Shown here: in pieces, positions 46,189 to 55,639 of the stretch | How positions within the stretch are numbered: the stretch's first letter is position 1 | How the letters are laid out: each line of letters begins with the position of its first letter | NCBI RefSeq assembly: GCF_006345815.1 | Contig: NZ_VCIG01000038.1 | Location: forward strand, 372,001-436,000 | Source of the DNA: Ochrobactrum sp. CGA5 | Lineage (GTDB): Bacteria; Pseudomonadota; Alphaproteobacteria; Rhizobiales; Rhizobiaceae | DNA: 64,000 nt | Direction of reading: 5' to 3' | The notes under the pieces: generated by a model | The model's input: only the letters and a program-made list of their open reading frames with translations | The model's database searches: none | Told to the model about the DNA's origin: nothing | Made by a program: the position numbers and the translations under genes

Positions 46189-48921
46189 ATGCTTGAGAAG
46201 ACCTATGACGCCGCGGCGATAGAGCCGAAAATTGCTGAACGCTGGGAAGAAGCGGGTGCATTCAAGGCGGGTGCAGGCGCGAAGCCGGGAGCTGATCCGT
46301 TCGCTGTGGTTATTCCGCCGCCGAATGTTACCGGATCGCTGCATATGGGCCACGCGCTCAACAACACGATTCAGGACATTATGGTTCGCTTCGAGCGCAT
46401 GCGCGGCAAGAACGTGTTGTGGCAACCCGGCATGGACCATGCGGGCATTGCAACGCAGATGGTAGTCGAGCGCCAGTTGATGGAGCGGCAGGAGCCGAAC
46501 CGTCATGCTATGGGCCGCGAGAAATTCATCGAGCGGATCTGGCAGTGGAAGGCTGAATCCGGTGGCATGATTTCCAACCAGCTGCGCCGTCTTGGCGCCT
46601 CTTGCGACTGGTCGCGTGAGCGGTTCACCATGGATGAAGGGTTATCGCGCGCGGTTCGGGAAGTTTTTGTCTCGCTTTACAAGCAGGGACTCATCTATCG
46701 CGACAAGCGCTTGGTCAACTGGGATCCGAAACTGTTGACGGCTATTTCCGACATTGAGGTCGAGTCGCGCGAAACGAAAGGCCATCTCTGGCACTTCCGT
46801 TATCCGCTTGAGAATGTCCCGTTCGATCCGGAAAATCCACACACTTACATTGTTGTTGCGACGACCCGACCGGAAACCATGCTGGGCGACACTGGTGTTG
46901 CGGTCAATCCGAAGGACGAACGTTATCACGCTCTGGTTGGAAACGATGTTGTGCTGCCGCTTGTCGGTCGTCATATTCCAATTGTTGCCGATGATTATGC
47001 TGATCCGGAAGCCGGTTCCGGCGCAGTCAAGATCACACCTGCACACGACTTCAACGATTTTGAAGTGGGCAAACGCAATGATCTGCGCGCCATCAATATT
47101 CTAACGCCAGCGGCGGCGGTAACCCTCAAGGACAATAATGATTTCCTTGAAGGCCTGCAGCTGACGCCGGAGTTGAAGGCACTTATCGCGGAGTTGGATG
47201 GTCAGGATCGATTTGCTGTTCGCAAGCGCATCGTCGAGCTGATGGACGAACGCGGCTATCTGGACAAGATCGAAGATCATACCCACGCAGTTCCGCATGG
47301 CGATCGCGGGGGTGTTCCGATTGAGCCTTATCTGACCGACCAGTGGTACGTGAATGCAGCCGAACTTGCCAAGCCTGCAATGGCGGCAGTTCGCGATGGC
47401 AGCACGCAGATCGTCCCGAAGAACTGGGAAAAGACCTATTTCGACTGGATGGAAAACATTCAGCCGTGGTGCGTTTCACGCCAGCTTTGGTGGGGACACC
47501 AGATTCCGGCTTGGTACGGCCCGGATGGCAAATGTTTCGTGGAGAAGAGCGAAGAGGAAGCGAAGGCTTCTGCGCGCGCTCACTATGGGGAAGATGTTGC
47601 ACTGGAGCGTGATACCGACGTTCTCGATACCTGGTTCTCATCGGCACTGTGGCCATTCTCGACACTCGGTTGGCCCGACAAGACGCCAGAACTCGCAACC
47701 TATTATCCAACCAGCGTTTTGGTCACCGGGTTCGATATTCTGTTTTTCTGGGTTGCCCGCATGATGATGATGGGCCTCCATTTCATGGAGGAGATTCCAT
47801 TCCATACGGTTTACCTGCATGCTCTGGTTCGCGACAAGCATGGCGCGAAGATGTCGAAGTCCAAAGGTAACGTCATTGATCCACTAGAGCTGATGGATGA
47901 ATATGGCGCAGACGCACTGCGGTTCACCCTCGCAATCATGGCTGCTCAGGGTCGTGACGTTAAGCTCGATCCGGCACGTATTGCGGGCTATCGCAATTTC
48001 GGTACCAAGCTTTGGAATGCGACGCGCTTTGCCCAGATGAATGGCGTGAAGCTTGATACCGGTTTCAAGCCGGAAAACGCCAAGCTTGCCGTCAATCGAT
48101 GGATTCTGACCGAACTGACCAAGGCAACCCGCGCCGTGACGGAAGGGATCGACACCTATCGCTTCAACGAAGCGGCGGGCGCCGCCTATCGCTTCGTTTG
48201 GAACCAGTTCTGCGATTGGTATCTGGAATTGCTGAAACCGATCTTCATGGGCGACGATGAATCTGCGAAGGCTGAAGCTCAGGCTACGGCAGCTTATTGC
48301 CTTGATCAGATTTACAAGCTCCTTCATCCCTTCATGCCTTTCATGACGGAAGAACTCTGGACCCTGACCGCAGGCGAAGGGCAGAAGCGCGATACGGTGC
48401 TGGCACTTGCAGCTTGGCCGGAATTGTCGTTCGAGGACGAGGAAGCTGCAACCGACATCAACTGGCTGGTTGATCTCGTTACCGGAATTCGTTCGGTTCG
48501 TTCCGAAATGAATGTTCCGGCGGGAGCAATTGCTCCGGTTGTAGTGCTGGATGCAAATGCCGCAAGCATCGATCGATTTGCTCGTCACGACGCGGCGATC
48601 AAACGCCTTGCGCGCGTGGAGAGTGTTTCGTTCGAAGCACAAGCTCCCAAGGGTTCGGCGCAGATGTTGCTGGGGGAGGCGACCATTTGTATCCCGCTCG
48701 GCAATTTGATCGACCTCAAGGCTGAAGCCGCGCGCCTCGCCAAGGAAGCTGGCAAGATTGCCGCCGAAATGGACCGTATCGAGAAAAAGCTCTCCAACGA
48801 GAAATTCGTCGCAAATGCGCGCGAAGACGTTGTTGAGGCAGAGCGCGAGCGACTGGTTGAATTGAAGGAAGCCGCGCAGCGCGTGGCGACTGCCGAGTCA
48901 CGCATCCGTGATGCAGGCTGA
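46189..48921 (+). CDS. valS: Valyl-tRNA synthetase
   Basis: Class I synthetase of 910 residues charging tRNA-Val. HIGH motif is PPPNVTGSLHMGHALN (about 44-59), the CP1 editing domain is at about 190-340 (TTRPETMLGDTGVAV) and KMSKS is at about 553 (GAKMSKSKGNVIDPLEL). The C-terminal tail has the ValS-specific coiled coil of about 70 residues (LKAEAARLAKEAGKIAAEMDR). ATG 46189 matches the family start MLEKTYDAAAIEPKI. Confidence 0.97.
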   Translation: MLEKTYDAAAIEPKIAERWEEAGAFKAGAGAKPGADPFAVVIPPPNVTGSLHMGHALNNTIQDIMVRFERMRGKNVLWQPGMDHAGIATQMVVERQLMERQEPNRHAMGREKFIERIWQWKAESGGMISNQLRRLGASCDWSRERFTMDEGLSRAVREVFVSLYKQGLIYRDKRLVNWDPKLLTAISDIEVESRETKGHLWHFRYPLENVPFDPENPHTYIVVATTRPETMLGDTGVAVNPKDERYHALVGNDVVLPLVGRHIPIVADDYADPEAGSGAVKITPAHDFNDFEVGKRNDLRAINILTPAAAVTLKDNNDFLEGLQLTPELKALIAELDGQDRFAVRKRIVELMDERGYLDKIEDHTHAVPHGDRGGVPIEPYLTDQWYVNAAELAKPAMAAVRDGSTQIVPKNWEKTYFDWMENIQPWCVSRQLWWGHQIPAWYGPDGKCFVEKSEEEAKASARAHYGEDVALERDTDVLDTWFSSALWPFSTLGWPDKTPELATYYPTSVLVTGFDILFFWVARMMMMGLHFMEEIPFHTVYLHALVRDKHGAKMSKSKGNVIDPLELMDEYGADALRFTLAIMAAQGRDVKLDPARIAGYRNFGTKLWNATRFAQMNGVKLDTGFKPENAKLAVNRWILTELTKATRAVTEGIDTYRFNEAAGAAYRFVWNQFCDWYLELLKPIFMGDDESAKAEAQATAAYCLDQIYKLLHPFMPFMTEELWTLTAGEGQKRDTVLALAAWPELSFEDEEAATDINWLVDLVTGIRSVRSEMNVPAGAIAPVVVLDANAASIDRFARHDAAIKRLARVESVSFEAQAPKGSAQMLLGEATICIPLGNLIDLKAEAARLAKEAGKIAAEMDRIEKKLSNEKFVANAREDVVEAERERLVELKEAAQRVATAESRIRDAG

Positions 48922-49313
48922 GTTGACCTGACTGAAGAAAGAGATTTAAGCCCGAATCAGCCACCCGGCAGTGTTTTGCACTGCCGGGTGTTTTGCTGCA
49001 GGTTTTGCGGATTTGGGAGCGTTTCAATCACCAGAGCGGTTAATCGAACTGCGGTTTCGATTGTTTTTGAGCAATGTTGCCCTTTCGCAACAAGGCGAAA
49101 AAGAGGCATAAAACTGGCCAATTTACGCCAATTCGGCATGTGCATGGCCGATTTTTTCCAATGAAACGACTACATAATTGATGTTTTAGCCATTTTTGAC
49201 AGATGTATCGAAAGTTCGGTGTACCAACCCAAATTAATGCGACTTGCGGCCTGAATCCTTCCTGATTTACGTTTTCGTCAACGTTAATATCGTTGCTGTG
49301 TGGGAGGACATTT
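48922..49313. other. Intergenic region between valS and the FadL-like gene
   Basis: 392 bases with no supported gene. It starts with the valS terminator and becomes AT-rich. TTGACA at 49196-49201 is a good -35 sequence, though its -10 is unclear. The leader before the porin gene would be about 80-100 bases. Confidence 0.45.
48962..48996 (+). terminator. Rho-independent terminator after valS
   Basis: A 12-bp perfect stem pairs CACCCGGCAGTG (48962-48973) with CACTGCCGGGTG (48979-48990) over a five-base loop, followed by TTTTGC. Confidence 0.95.
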
Positions 49314-50579
49314 ATGAGTGCACAACGCGCGAAAATGGCAGGAATGGTTGCAGCTCTCCTTGGGAGCGCGGTCGCGGCCAATGCGGGCGGATTCGAGCGT
49401 AGCTCGCAAGATTTTGATATTCTCTTCGAGAAGGGCAACGTCGTCGATACGACCGGTACCTATGTTGCTCCTCAGCGTAAACTGAAGAATATCAACGGTT
49501 CCCGTATTGGCGCGATGTCGGGAGGAATGAACCCGATCACGAAGAAACCATACGAAACCGAAGTCGATGAGGCCAAGAGCTACTGGGTGCCGAAAGCATC
49601 CGCGAAGTTCGATCTGACCGATGACCTTGCATGCGCGGCGCAATATCGCCAACCTTGGGGTATTCACACCGACGTTGGTGTGGATACGGTCCGTATGTAT
49701 ACGGCCATCGATCAGAAAATATCTTCGCAGGACTACGGCGTGAACTGCTCATATCGCTTCGCGGCAGGCGAGAAAAGTTATTTTCGCGTTCTCGGTGGTG
49801 TCAGTTATCAGGAGCTTAGGGGTGAGCAGACCCGTATGATTCCAGGCGTAGACCCAAGAAACAATCCGACGAATTTCCCATTCCCGGGGCAGTTTCGTAT
49901 AGCGTCTCTGGACGTAGAGGACGAAGCTGTAGGCTGGCGTCTTGGCGCTGCCTATGAAATTCCAGAATATGCGATGCGCGCTACGCTCGTTTATCAATCC
50001 AAGGTCAAATATAATCTTGAAGGCACGATTGATAATCTGGCAATTATCGGTGGACGCGCGGTTCCAATCAATGTCGAAAGCGACGTCTCAACACCCCAGT
50101 CGGTTGAATTCAAGTTCCAGACCGGTATCGCGCCAGATTGGCTTGCGTTTGGCTCGGTCAAGTGGACTGATTGGTCATCCATTACCCGCGTGGATTTCAA
50201 CGCATCCGACAGCAATGTTGCTCCCAAGGGCAGGACAATCACCAGTTTGAACCTGTACTATCAGGATGGCTGGACAGTGAGCGGTGGCGTTGGTCATAAG
50301 CTCAACGAACAGTGGTCGGTGGCCGGTACTGTAACCTGGGATCGCGGTACCAGTACGGGCCTGACGTCGCAGACTGACGTATGGCTGTTTGGTCTCGGCA
50401 CCAACTACAAGCCGAATGAACACTTCGAGGTTCGTTTGGCCGGTGCTGCTGGCTGGCTATCCTCCGGTGAACTTGACGATACTGTCGTCGGTGGCAAGCC
50501 TAGTTTGACCGGCTCCAAGGGCGAGTTTGGTAACGACTTTGTCGGCGGTCTGTCGCTCACGGCAAAGGTCAAGTTCTAA
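49314..50579 (+). CDS. FadL/OmpP1-family outer-membrane transporter
   Basis: A 421-residue outer-membrane beta-barrel of the FadL family, which imports long-chain fatty acids or other hydrophobic compounds. A signal peptide ends after SAVAANA (about residue 25). The chain then alternates barrel strands (DVWLFGLGTNYKPNEHFEVRLAGAAGWLSSG) and ends with aromatic KVKF, the outer-membrane C-terminal signature. GGGAGGA lies 5-6 bases before ATG 49314, deciding the start over a TTG seven codons upstream. The substrate is unknown. It is monocistronic. Confidence 0.92.
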   Translation: MSAQRAKMAGMVAALLGSAVAANAGGFERSSQDFDILFEKGNVVDTTGTYVAPQRKLKNINGSRIGAMSGGMNPITKKPYETEVDEAKSYWVPKASAKFDLTDDLACAAQYRQPWGIHTDVGVDTVRMYTAIDQKISSQDYGVNCSYRFAAGEKSYFRVLGGVSYQELRGEQTRMIPGVDPRNNPTNFPFPGQFRIASLDVEDEAVGWRLGAAYEIPEYAMRATLVYQSKVKYNLEGTIDNLAIIGGRAVPINVESDVSTPQSVEFKFQTGIAPDWLAFGSVKWTDWSSITRVDFNASDSNVAPKGRTITSLNLYYQDGWTVSGGVGHKLNEQWSVAGTVTWDRGTSTGLTSQTDVWLFGLGTNYKPNEHFEVRLAGAAGWLSSGELDDTVVGGKPSLTGSKGEFGNDFVGGLSLTAKVKF

Positions 50580-50600
50580 ACTTGACGGATGAGACATGAA

Positions 50601-50627
50601 AAAGCCCGGCAATGCCGGGCTTTTTTT
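50601..50627. terminator. Terminator after the FadL-like gene
   Basis: AAAGCCCGGC (50601-50610) pairs with GCCGGGCTTT (50614-50623) over AAT, with a long U-tract on the plus strand and A-run upstream. It can serve both convergent genes. Confidence 0.93.
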
Positions 50628-50643
50628 GATGGGATTGCGTATC

Positions 50644-51525
50644 TCAGGACCGTTCAAGCCGGGCGAGCAAAGAAGACGTATCCCAGCGATTGCCACCAAT
50701 CTTCTGCACTTCCTTGTAGAACTGGTCCACCAGCGCCGTAACCGGCAAAAGCGCGCCATTGCGATCCGCTTCCTCAAGGCAAATGCCAAGATCCTTGCGC
50801 ATCCAGTCAACGGCAAAACCAAAATCATACTTGCCTTGGTTCATGGTTCCAGACCGGTTTTCCATCTGCCAGGACCCAGCCGCGCCTTTCGAGATCACCG
50901 CGATCAGTTTTTCGATATCGAGACCCGCTTTCTTGCCGAAATGGATACCTTCCGCCAGCCCCTGAACAAGACCGGCAATACAGATCTGGTTGACCATCTT
51001 TGCGAGCTGCCCGGAGCCGACCGGTCCCATGAGGCCCACCATGCGTGCATAGGCGTCGATCACTGGTTTGGCGCGCATAAATACGGCTTCCGGTGCGCCG
51101 ACCATGACGGTCAGCACACCGTTCTCAGCGCCCGCCTGACCACCGGAGACAGGGGCGTCGATGAAATGGAAACCGAGCTTTTGCGCTTCAGCATCCAGTT
51201 CGCGAGCAACCTCAGCGGATGCAGTCGTGTTGTCGATAAAAATCGCGTCCTTTTTCATGGTTGAAAAGGCTCCCTCCGGACCGACGGTCACGGCGCGAAG
51301 ATCGTCATCATTGCCAACGCAGGCGAAAACAAAGTCTGCATCGCGCACGGCTTCGGCAGGTGTTGCGGCAAAGCTGCCACCGAATTCCTTTGCCCATTTT
51401 TCGGCCTTTGCCGTCGTGCGGTTGTAAACCGTGACATCGTGACCGCCCTTGTTCTTGAGGTGAGCTGCCATGGGATATCCCATGACACCCAGGCCCAGAA
51501 AGGCAACTTTAGCGGGTGTCGTCAT
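50644..51525 (-). CDS. 3-hydroxyisobutyrate dehydrogenase-like NAD(P)-dependent oxidoreductase
   Basis: A 293-residue beta-hydroxyacid dehydrogenase. It has the N-terminal Rossmann motif FLGLGVMGYPMAAHL, substrate-site DAPVSGGQAGAENG and the catalytic Lys in GSGQLAKMVNQI. The C-terminal helices include KDLGICLEEADRNGALLPVT. Family members reduce or oxidise small beta-hydroxyacids such as 3-hydroxyisobutyrate, tartronate semialdehyde or glyoxylate; the neighbours do not single out one. It lies 28 bases after a GST-like gene and probably shares its transcript. Confidence 0.9.
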   Translation of the reverse strand: MTTPAKVAFLGLGVMGYPMAAHLKNKGGHDVTVYNRTTAKAEKWAKEFGGSFAATPAEAVRDADFVFACVGNDDDLRAVTVGPEGAFSTMKKDAIFIDNTTASAEVARELDAEAQKLGFHFIDAPVSGGQAGAENGVLTVMVGAPEAVFMRAKPVIDAYARMVGLMGPVGSGQLAKMVNQICIAGLVQGLAEGIHFGKKAGLDIEKLIAVISKGAAGSWQMENRSGTMNQGKYDFGFAVDWMRKDLGICLEEADRNGALLPVTALVDQFYKEVQKIGGNRWDTSSLLARLERS

Positions 51526-51553
51526 TCGTTCATTCCTCTGGATAATTCTAAAA

Positions 51554-52174
51554 TCAGGTAAGAGGCGTCATAACGGCCGCCTGATAGGCCGGACGCCGCT
51601 TGAGGCGGCCATACCAGTCTTCAAGGTGCGGAAGAGAGGGGCGCTCAATTGGAAACTCAAACCAAGCATAAGCGTAGCATCCCGTGGGAATATCACCGAT
51701 ACCGAACGTCTCGCCAGAGAACCATCGGTCGTCCTTCAAACCCTCATTGGCAATCTGCATGGAATGAGCAAGACCCTCAAGGCTGTGTTCCAGAATTGCC
51801 GGGTCACGCTCGGCTTCCGGCAAGCGGATCAAATGCTTCATGACATTGCTGAAATTCGTATAGAAGGACGAGGAAGCCCAATCCATCCATTTTTCGGCTT
51901 GCGCACGGTTGGCCGGGTCTTCGATCCACAGCGTATTCTTGCCGTAAGCTGCTGCTAGATAACGCGTAATAGTATTGGATTCCCACAGCACCGTGTTGCC
52001 ATCTTCCAGCAAGGGAATCAGCCCATTCGGATTGCGGGCGAGGTAGGCTGGGTCATTCAATCCACCAAACTGGCCGCCGACATCGATCTGTTCATAGTCG
52101 AGATTAAGTTCACGCGCTGTCCAGAGCGCTTTCTTCACATTCGTGGAATTGATACGGCCCCAGATTTTCAGCAT
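51554..52174 (-). CDS. Glutathione S-transferase family protein
   Basis: A 206-residue cytosolic GST. The N-terminal thioredoxin-like domain has KIWGRINSTNVKKALWTARELNLDYEQID (Ser in the INSTN turn as the likely catalytic residue) and the glutathione-binding NPNGLIPLLEDGNTVLWESNTITRYLA. The C-terminal helical domain has the N-capping motif FGIGDIPTGCYAYAW. The substrate is unknown. It precedes the dehydrogenase gene in a two-gene operon. Confidence 0.92.
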   Translation of the reverse strand: MLKIWGRINSTNVKKALWTARELNLDYEQIDVGGQFGGLNDPAYLARNPNGLIPLLEDGNTVLWESNTITRYLAAAYGKNTLWIEDPANRAQAEKWMDWASSSFYTNFSNVMKHLIRLPEAERDPAILEHSLEGLAHSMQIANEGLKDDRWFSGETFGIGDIPTGCYAYAWFEFPIERPSLPHLEDWYGRLKRRPAYQAAVMTPLT

Positions 52175-52217
52175 GACTCAACCTGTTACGTTATGTTGGA
52201 GGGTGCATTCTAAGCAG

Positions 52218-52253
52218 ATCGCCCCCGGAAGCCGCAAGGCTGCCGAGGGCGAT
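52218..52253 (-). terminator. Structured hairpin between hisM-like and GST genes
   Basis: ATCGCCCCCGG (52218-52228) pairs with CCGAGGGCGAT (52243-52253) with one wobble, and the loop holds a further GCC/GGC pairing. The minus strand lacks a strong U-tract, so termination of the ABC operon is likely but not certain. Confidence 0.5.
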
Positions 52254-52282
52254 ATTTTGGCTTTGTGCTCGTTTAGGAATTT

Positions 52283-53116
52283 TTAGCGAATGAGATGCCG
52301 GGTCAGGCGTCGCTCAAGGAAATCCCAGATGTGTCGCAAGCATTCGACAATCAGCAAATAGATGACCGCTGCCCAGAGATAGGTCTGGAAATCGAATGTC
52401 CGTGAATATGCACGGCGCGTTTCTCCCATCAGATCGAGGACCGTAATGATGGCCACAATCGCGGAGCCCTTGATCATCAGGATGATCTCATTGCCATAAG
52501 GACGCAATGCTACGATAAGAGCCTGAGGAAGAATGATCTTCCAGAAAGTTACGCGCTTGGAAATACCAAGCGCCGCAGCGCCTTCCCATTGCCCCGGTGC
52601 CACGCTCTGGATAGCACCGCGCAGAATTTCTGCCTGATAGGCAGCCGTATTCAGAGAAAACGCCAGGATAGCGCAATTCCAAGCATCGCGGAAGAATACC
52701 CAGAGTCCGATGCTTTCAAGAAACGGACGGAAAGTTCCGAAGCCGTAGTAGATAAGGAATGTTTGCGCCAGCAGCGGCGTGCCGCGGAAGAAATAGACGT
52801 AGCCGAAAGCAATTCCGCGCAGCCATCGGTTTTTGGACATGCGCGCCGCCGTGATCGGCAGCGAGAGCAGGGCGCCGATGACAATCGATATCGAGACCAG
52901 CTTCAGCGTTATAAGAAGCCCTGACCAATAGCGAGGTCCATAGGTTTCAAACAGATCGATGCGCCATGCATTGTAGAGATAGATTGCAAGGCCAGCGAAC
53001 AGAAGGAACCAGAAAGCAACGATGATATGTCCAGCAACGCGCGTCCGTGTCCATTGCCTGACTACCGGCGGCGGAGCCATAGGAGGAATTGTCATATTGG
53101 AAACCGTCTGGGTCAT
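52283..53116 (-). CDS. Polar amino acid ABC transporter permease (HisM-like)
   Basis: A 277-residue inner-membrane permease of the His/Glu/Gln/Arg (HisM/GlnP) family. Six hydrophobic segments are visible. The ATPase-coupling EAA loop reads EGAAALGISKRVTFWKIILPQAL, and the family motif is YVYFFRGTPLLAQTF. An N-terminal cytosolic extension of about 30 residues rich in Pro (TIPPMAPPPVVRQW) precedes helix 1. ATG 53116 follows the HisQ-like stop by one base, so translation is coupled. An upstream frame to 53164 is rejected for overlap. Confidence 0.93.
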   Translation of the reverse strand: MTQTVSNMTIPPMAPPPVVRQWTRTRVAGHIIVAFWFLLFAGLAIYLYNAWRIDLFETYGPRYWSGLLITLKLVSISIVIGALLSLPITAARMSKNRWLRGIAFGYVYFFRGTPLLAQTFLIYYGFGTFRPFLESIGLWVFFRDAWNCAILAFSLNTAAYQAEILRGAIQSVAPGQWEGAAALGISKRVTFWKIILPQALIVALRPYGNEIILMIKGSAIVAIITVLDLMGETRRAYSRTFDFQTYLWAAVIYLLIVECLRHIWDFLERRLTRHLIR

Positions 53117-53117
53117 A

Positions 53118-53840
53118 TCATGCACCTCGCGAACGGTTGGCGCCCGCATCGGCCCAGCGGGCAATACGATCGATGAAGTAAGAGGAGATGATTGCGAGGA
53201 CCAGATAGAGCAGGCAGGCTAGGCCAAAGAACAGAAACGGTTCCTTGGTCACACGAGCTGCGATGGAGGTCTGCCGCAGAATATCCGACAAAGTGATGAC
53301 CGAAACCAGCGACGTATCCTTCAGCAGCACCAGCCAAAGATTGGCCAGGCCGGGAAGGGCGATGCGAATCAACTGCGGCAGGATGACCTTGCGCATGGTC
53401 TGCCAGTGCGAGAGGCCAACTGCATATCCGCCTTCATACTGACCGCGAGGGATCGCACGAAATGCCGAAAGAAAGACTTCGCTCGAATATGACGAGAAGA
53501 CAAAACCCAGCGCGACCATACCTGCGCCGAAAGCATTGATTTCCACGTTGGCCTCAATGCCAAGCAAGCTCAAAAGCCGCTGGAGACCAAGCGATGCACC
53601 GAAATAGACGAGAAAGAGGGTTAGAAGTTCGGGCAAACCGCGGAAGATCGTGGTGTATATGTTTGAAGCAAGCCTGATCGATGGTTCGCTGGATTGTTTG
53701 CCGATCGCGACCAGAAACCCCAAGGCAAGACCGATGGGAAGTGTCGCGAGCGCCAGCGAGACGGTAACCAGAAGGCCCCAGGCAATACTTGCGCCCCAAC
53801 CGTTGGGACCGAAACTCAACAAAGTGGCGTAATGTTCCAT
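53118..53840 (-). CDS. Polar amino acid ABC transporter permease (HisQ-like)
   Basis: A 240-residue permease with five or six membrane segments, partner of the HisM-like protein. The family motif is TTIFRGLPELLTLFLVY and the EAA loop EGGYAVGLSHWQTMRKVILPQLI. ATG 53840 (MEHYATLLSFGPNGWG) is chosen over an open upstream frame to 53969 for family length. It lies 144 bases after the binding protein gene and one base before the next permease. Confidence 0.93.
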   Translation of the reverse strand: MEHYATLLSFGPNGWGASIAWGLLVTVSLALATLPIGLALGFLVAIGKQSSEPSIRLASNIYTTIFRGLPELLTLFLVYFGASLGLQRLLSLLGIEANVEINAFGAGMVALGFVFSSYSSEVFLSAFRAIPRGQYEGGYAVGLSHWQTMRKVILPQLIRIALPGLANLWLVLLKDTSLVSVITLSDILRQTSIAARVTKEPFLFFGLACLLYLVLAIISSYFIDRIARWADAGANRSRGA

Positions 53841-53984
53841 GCGCCTGTTCTTTTTTCTGAAGGCATTTGCCTGTGTTTTTATAGCCTGCGAGGACTGGCC
53901 CAGCGAGACTTGTATGGCAAGCCCATGCAAATGTTTTGCGCCGATTTGCGGGAAAGCAAACCGGCGCATAGGTGTGAGTTCTGA

Positions 53985-54791
53985 TTAGTTTTCGGCGCCG
54001 TAAGCATCGAAGTCAAAGTATTTGTCGTTGACTTCCTTATACTTGCCGTTCTCGCGAATGGCCTTGATGGCTGCGTTGAACTTTTCAACCAGCTCTGGAC
54101 GCCCCTTCTTGAAGGCAACGCCGGCGCCCGGGCCGTGGATCTCGATAACTGGCGGGAAGGTGCCGACCATCTTGCAGCAGGCACCATCCGGTGTCTTCAG
54201 CCATTCCGCCAAGGTTACACTATCATCGTTAACGGCGTCGAGACGACCGTTGGCGAGATCGAGACGGTATTCTTCAGCAGTTGGATAGGCCTTGATCGTG
54301 CTGTCGGTAAAGGTCTTTTCCGAGTAGTTGGCGTGGGTAGTGGAAACTTGAACGCCGATGGTCTTGCCAGCAAGGTCTTCTTTGGTCACACCCTTGATGT
54401 CGGTGTCTTTCGGAGCAGCAATGCCTGGAGGCGTGTTGTAATACTTGTTGGAAAAGTCGACCTGCTTCTTGCGCTCATCCGTGATGGACATGGAGGCGAT
54501 GAAGGCATCAAACTTGCCAGCCTGAAGGGCTGGAATGGCACCGTCCCATTCCTGGGTGACGAATTCACACTCCGCCTTCATTTCATCGCAAAGTGCCTTG
54601 GCTATATCGACGTCAAATCCCGAAAGGGTGCCGTCTGGCTTGATGAAGTTGAAGGGAGGATAGGCGCCTTCGGTGCCGATCTTGAGCTTGAGCGGCTCTT
54701 CTGCATTTGCAACACCGCCAGCCATGCTGCCGATTGTGATTGCCAGCGCGGCAACAGATGCAGCAGCGGCGATACGCTTGAATACGCGCAT
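53985..54791 (-). CDS. Periplasmic amino acid-binding protein (HisJ/ArgT-like)
   Basis: A 268-residue solute-binding protein of the Lys/Arg/Orn/His type. A signal peptide ends around SMAGGVANA (residue 30). The mature protein has IGTEGAYPPFNFIKPDGTLSGFDVDIAKALCDEM and FDAFIASMSITDERKKQVDFS, the ligand-binding signature with SITDER. A cysteine pair in DGACCKMV is unusual. It is the first gene of the ABC operon. The specificity is likely a basic amino acid or opine-type compound (inference). Confidence 0.93.
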   Translation of the reverse strand: MRVFKRIAAAASVAALAITIGSMAGGVANAEEPLKLKIGTEGAYPPFNFIKPDGTLSGFDVDIAKALCDEMKAECEFVTQEWDGAIPALQAGKFDAFIASMSITDERKKQVDFSNKYYNTPPGIAAPKDTDIKGVTKEDLAGKTIGVQVSTTHANYSEKTFTDSTIKAYPTAEEYRLDLANGRLDAVNDDSVTLAEWLKTPDGACCKMVGTFPPVIEIHGPGAGVAFKKGRPELVEKFNAAIKAIRENGKYKEVNDKYFDFDAYGAEN

Positions 54792-55135
54792 TTTCAGTCC
54801 TCTCGTTTTGTTCTGGCTGGTTCCCTGATTATTTCTTCTGGTTCAGCCGCTTAAGGGGTAGTCACGACCGTGAAACCATAAAGTACACGTTTGGTAGCGG
54901 CTTCCCCTAGGCCACTACCAATAGATGGTTGAGCCGATCATGCGCAATATTTTTTCGCGCTTCCATCCCCACCATCAAATCTGACCACAATATTCCCACC
55001 ATTTCGAGATGATTGGCAAGATGGTCCGTGTAATTAAATTGTGCGACTCAAGGGGGAGTTTCTCGGCGTTTTCTGCAGAGCGTTGCCATAGTATGGGGAA
55101 TTGTGTCGTAGAAAGAGACAATGATAGAGATTTCC
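54792..55135. other. Promoter region of the amino acid ABC operon
   Basis: 344 bases without a supported gene, between mobB and the binding protein gene, both on the minus strand. It contains a large inverted repeat TTGGTAGCGGC/GCCACTACCAA (54891-54901, 54911-54921; 10 of 11 pairs) that has no U-tract, and AT-rich stretches near 54945-54955 and 55033-55040. Confidence 0.45.
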
Positions 55136-55639
55136 TCAAAGACGCATTTCGCCTTGGATGAAATCGGCTATTTGCTCGATATCGTCGATACCGAAGATTG
55201 GCACTGTTTCCCCTTGCTGGGGATTATCGCTGGCGATGGCAACAACGGCGGGATCCTCGGCTGAGAGGAATGGTCCGGCATGGCCATCTGCGCGGCGCAG
55301 TTCGATTTTCTTGTGTGTCTCGTGCTTGTAACCTTCAACCAGAATCAAATCGCAAGGTGCAAGCTTGGCCGCAATCTCCCATAGGGAAGGCTCTGCTTCA
55401 CCTAAACCTTCGTGCATGATTGCGTAACGTTGCGATGAGACTATAGCTACTTCCGCTGCCCCTGCCTTTCGATGTCGCCAGGAATCGGTGCCTTCGTGAT
55501 CGATGTCGAAATTATGATGGGCATGCTTGATCGTGGCGATGCGGTATCCACGCGCGGTGAGGCATGTGACCAGGCGTTCGGTCATCGTCGTCTTGCCGGA
55601 GTTTTTCCAGCCAGTGATACCAAACAGCTTCTGGTTCAT
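55136..55639 (-). CDS. mobB: Molybdopterin-guanine dinucleotide biosynthesis adaptor MobB
   Basis: A 167-residue GTP-binding protein that assists MobA in making the guanine-dinucleotide form of molybdenum cofactor. The P-loop is GWKNSGKTTM (about 10-19), with YRIATIKHAHHNFDIDHEGTDS and LILVEGYKHE further on. Its ATG overlaps the mobA stop by four bases. It is third in the DMT transporter-mobA-mobB run. Confidence 0.94.
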   Translation of the reverse strand: MNQKLFGITGWKNSGKTTMTERLVTCLTARGYRIATIKHAHHNFDIDHEGTDSWRHRKAGAAEVAIVSSQRYAIMHEGLGEAEPSLWEIAAKLAPCDLILVEGYKHETHKKIELRRADGHAGPFLSAEDPAVVAIASDNPQQGETVPIFGIDDIEQIADFIQGEMRL

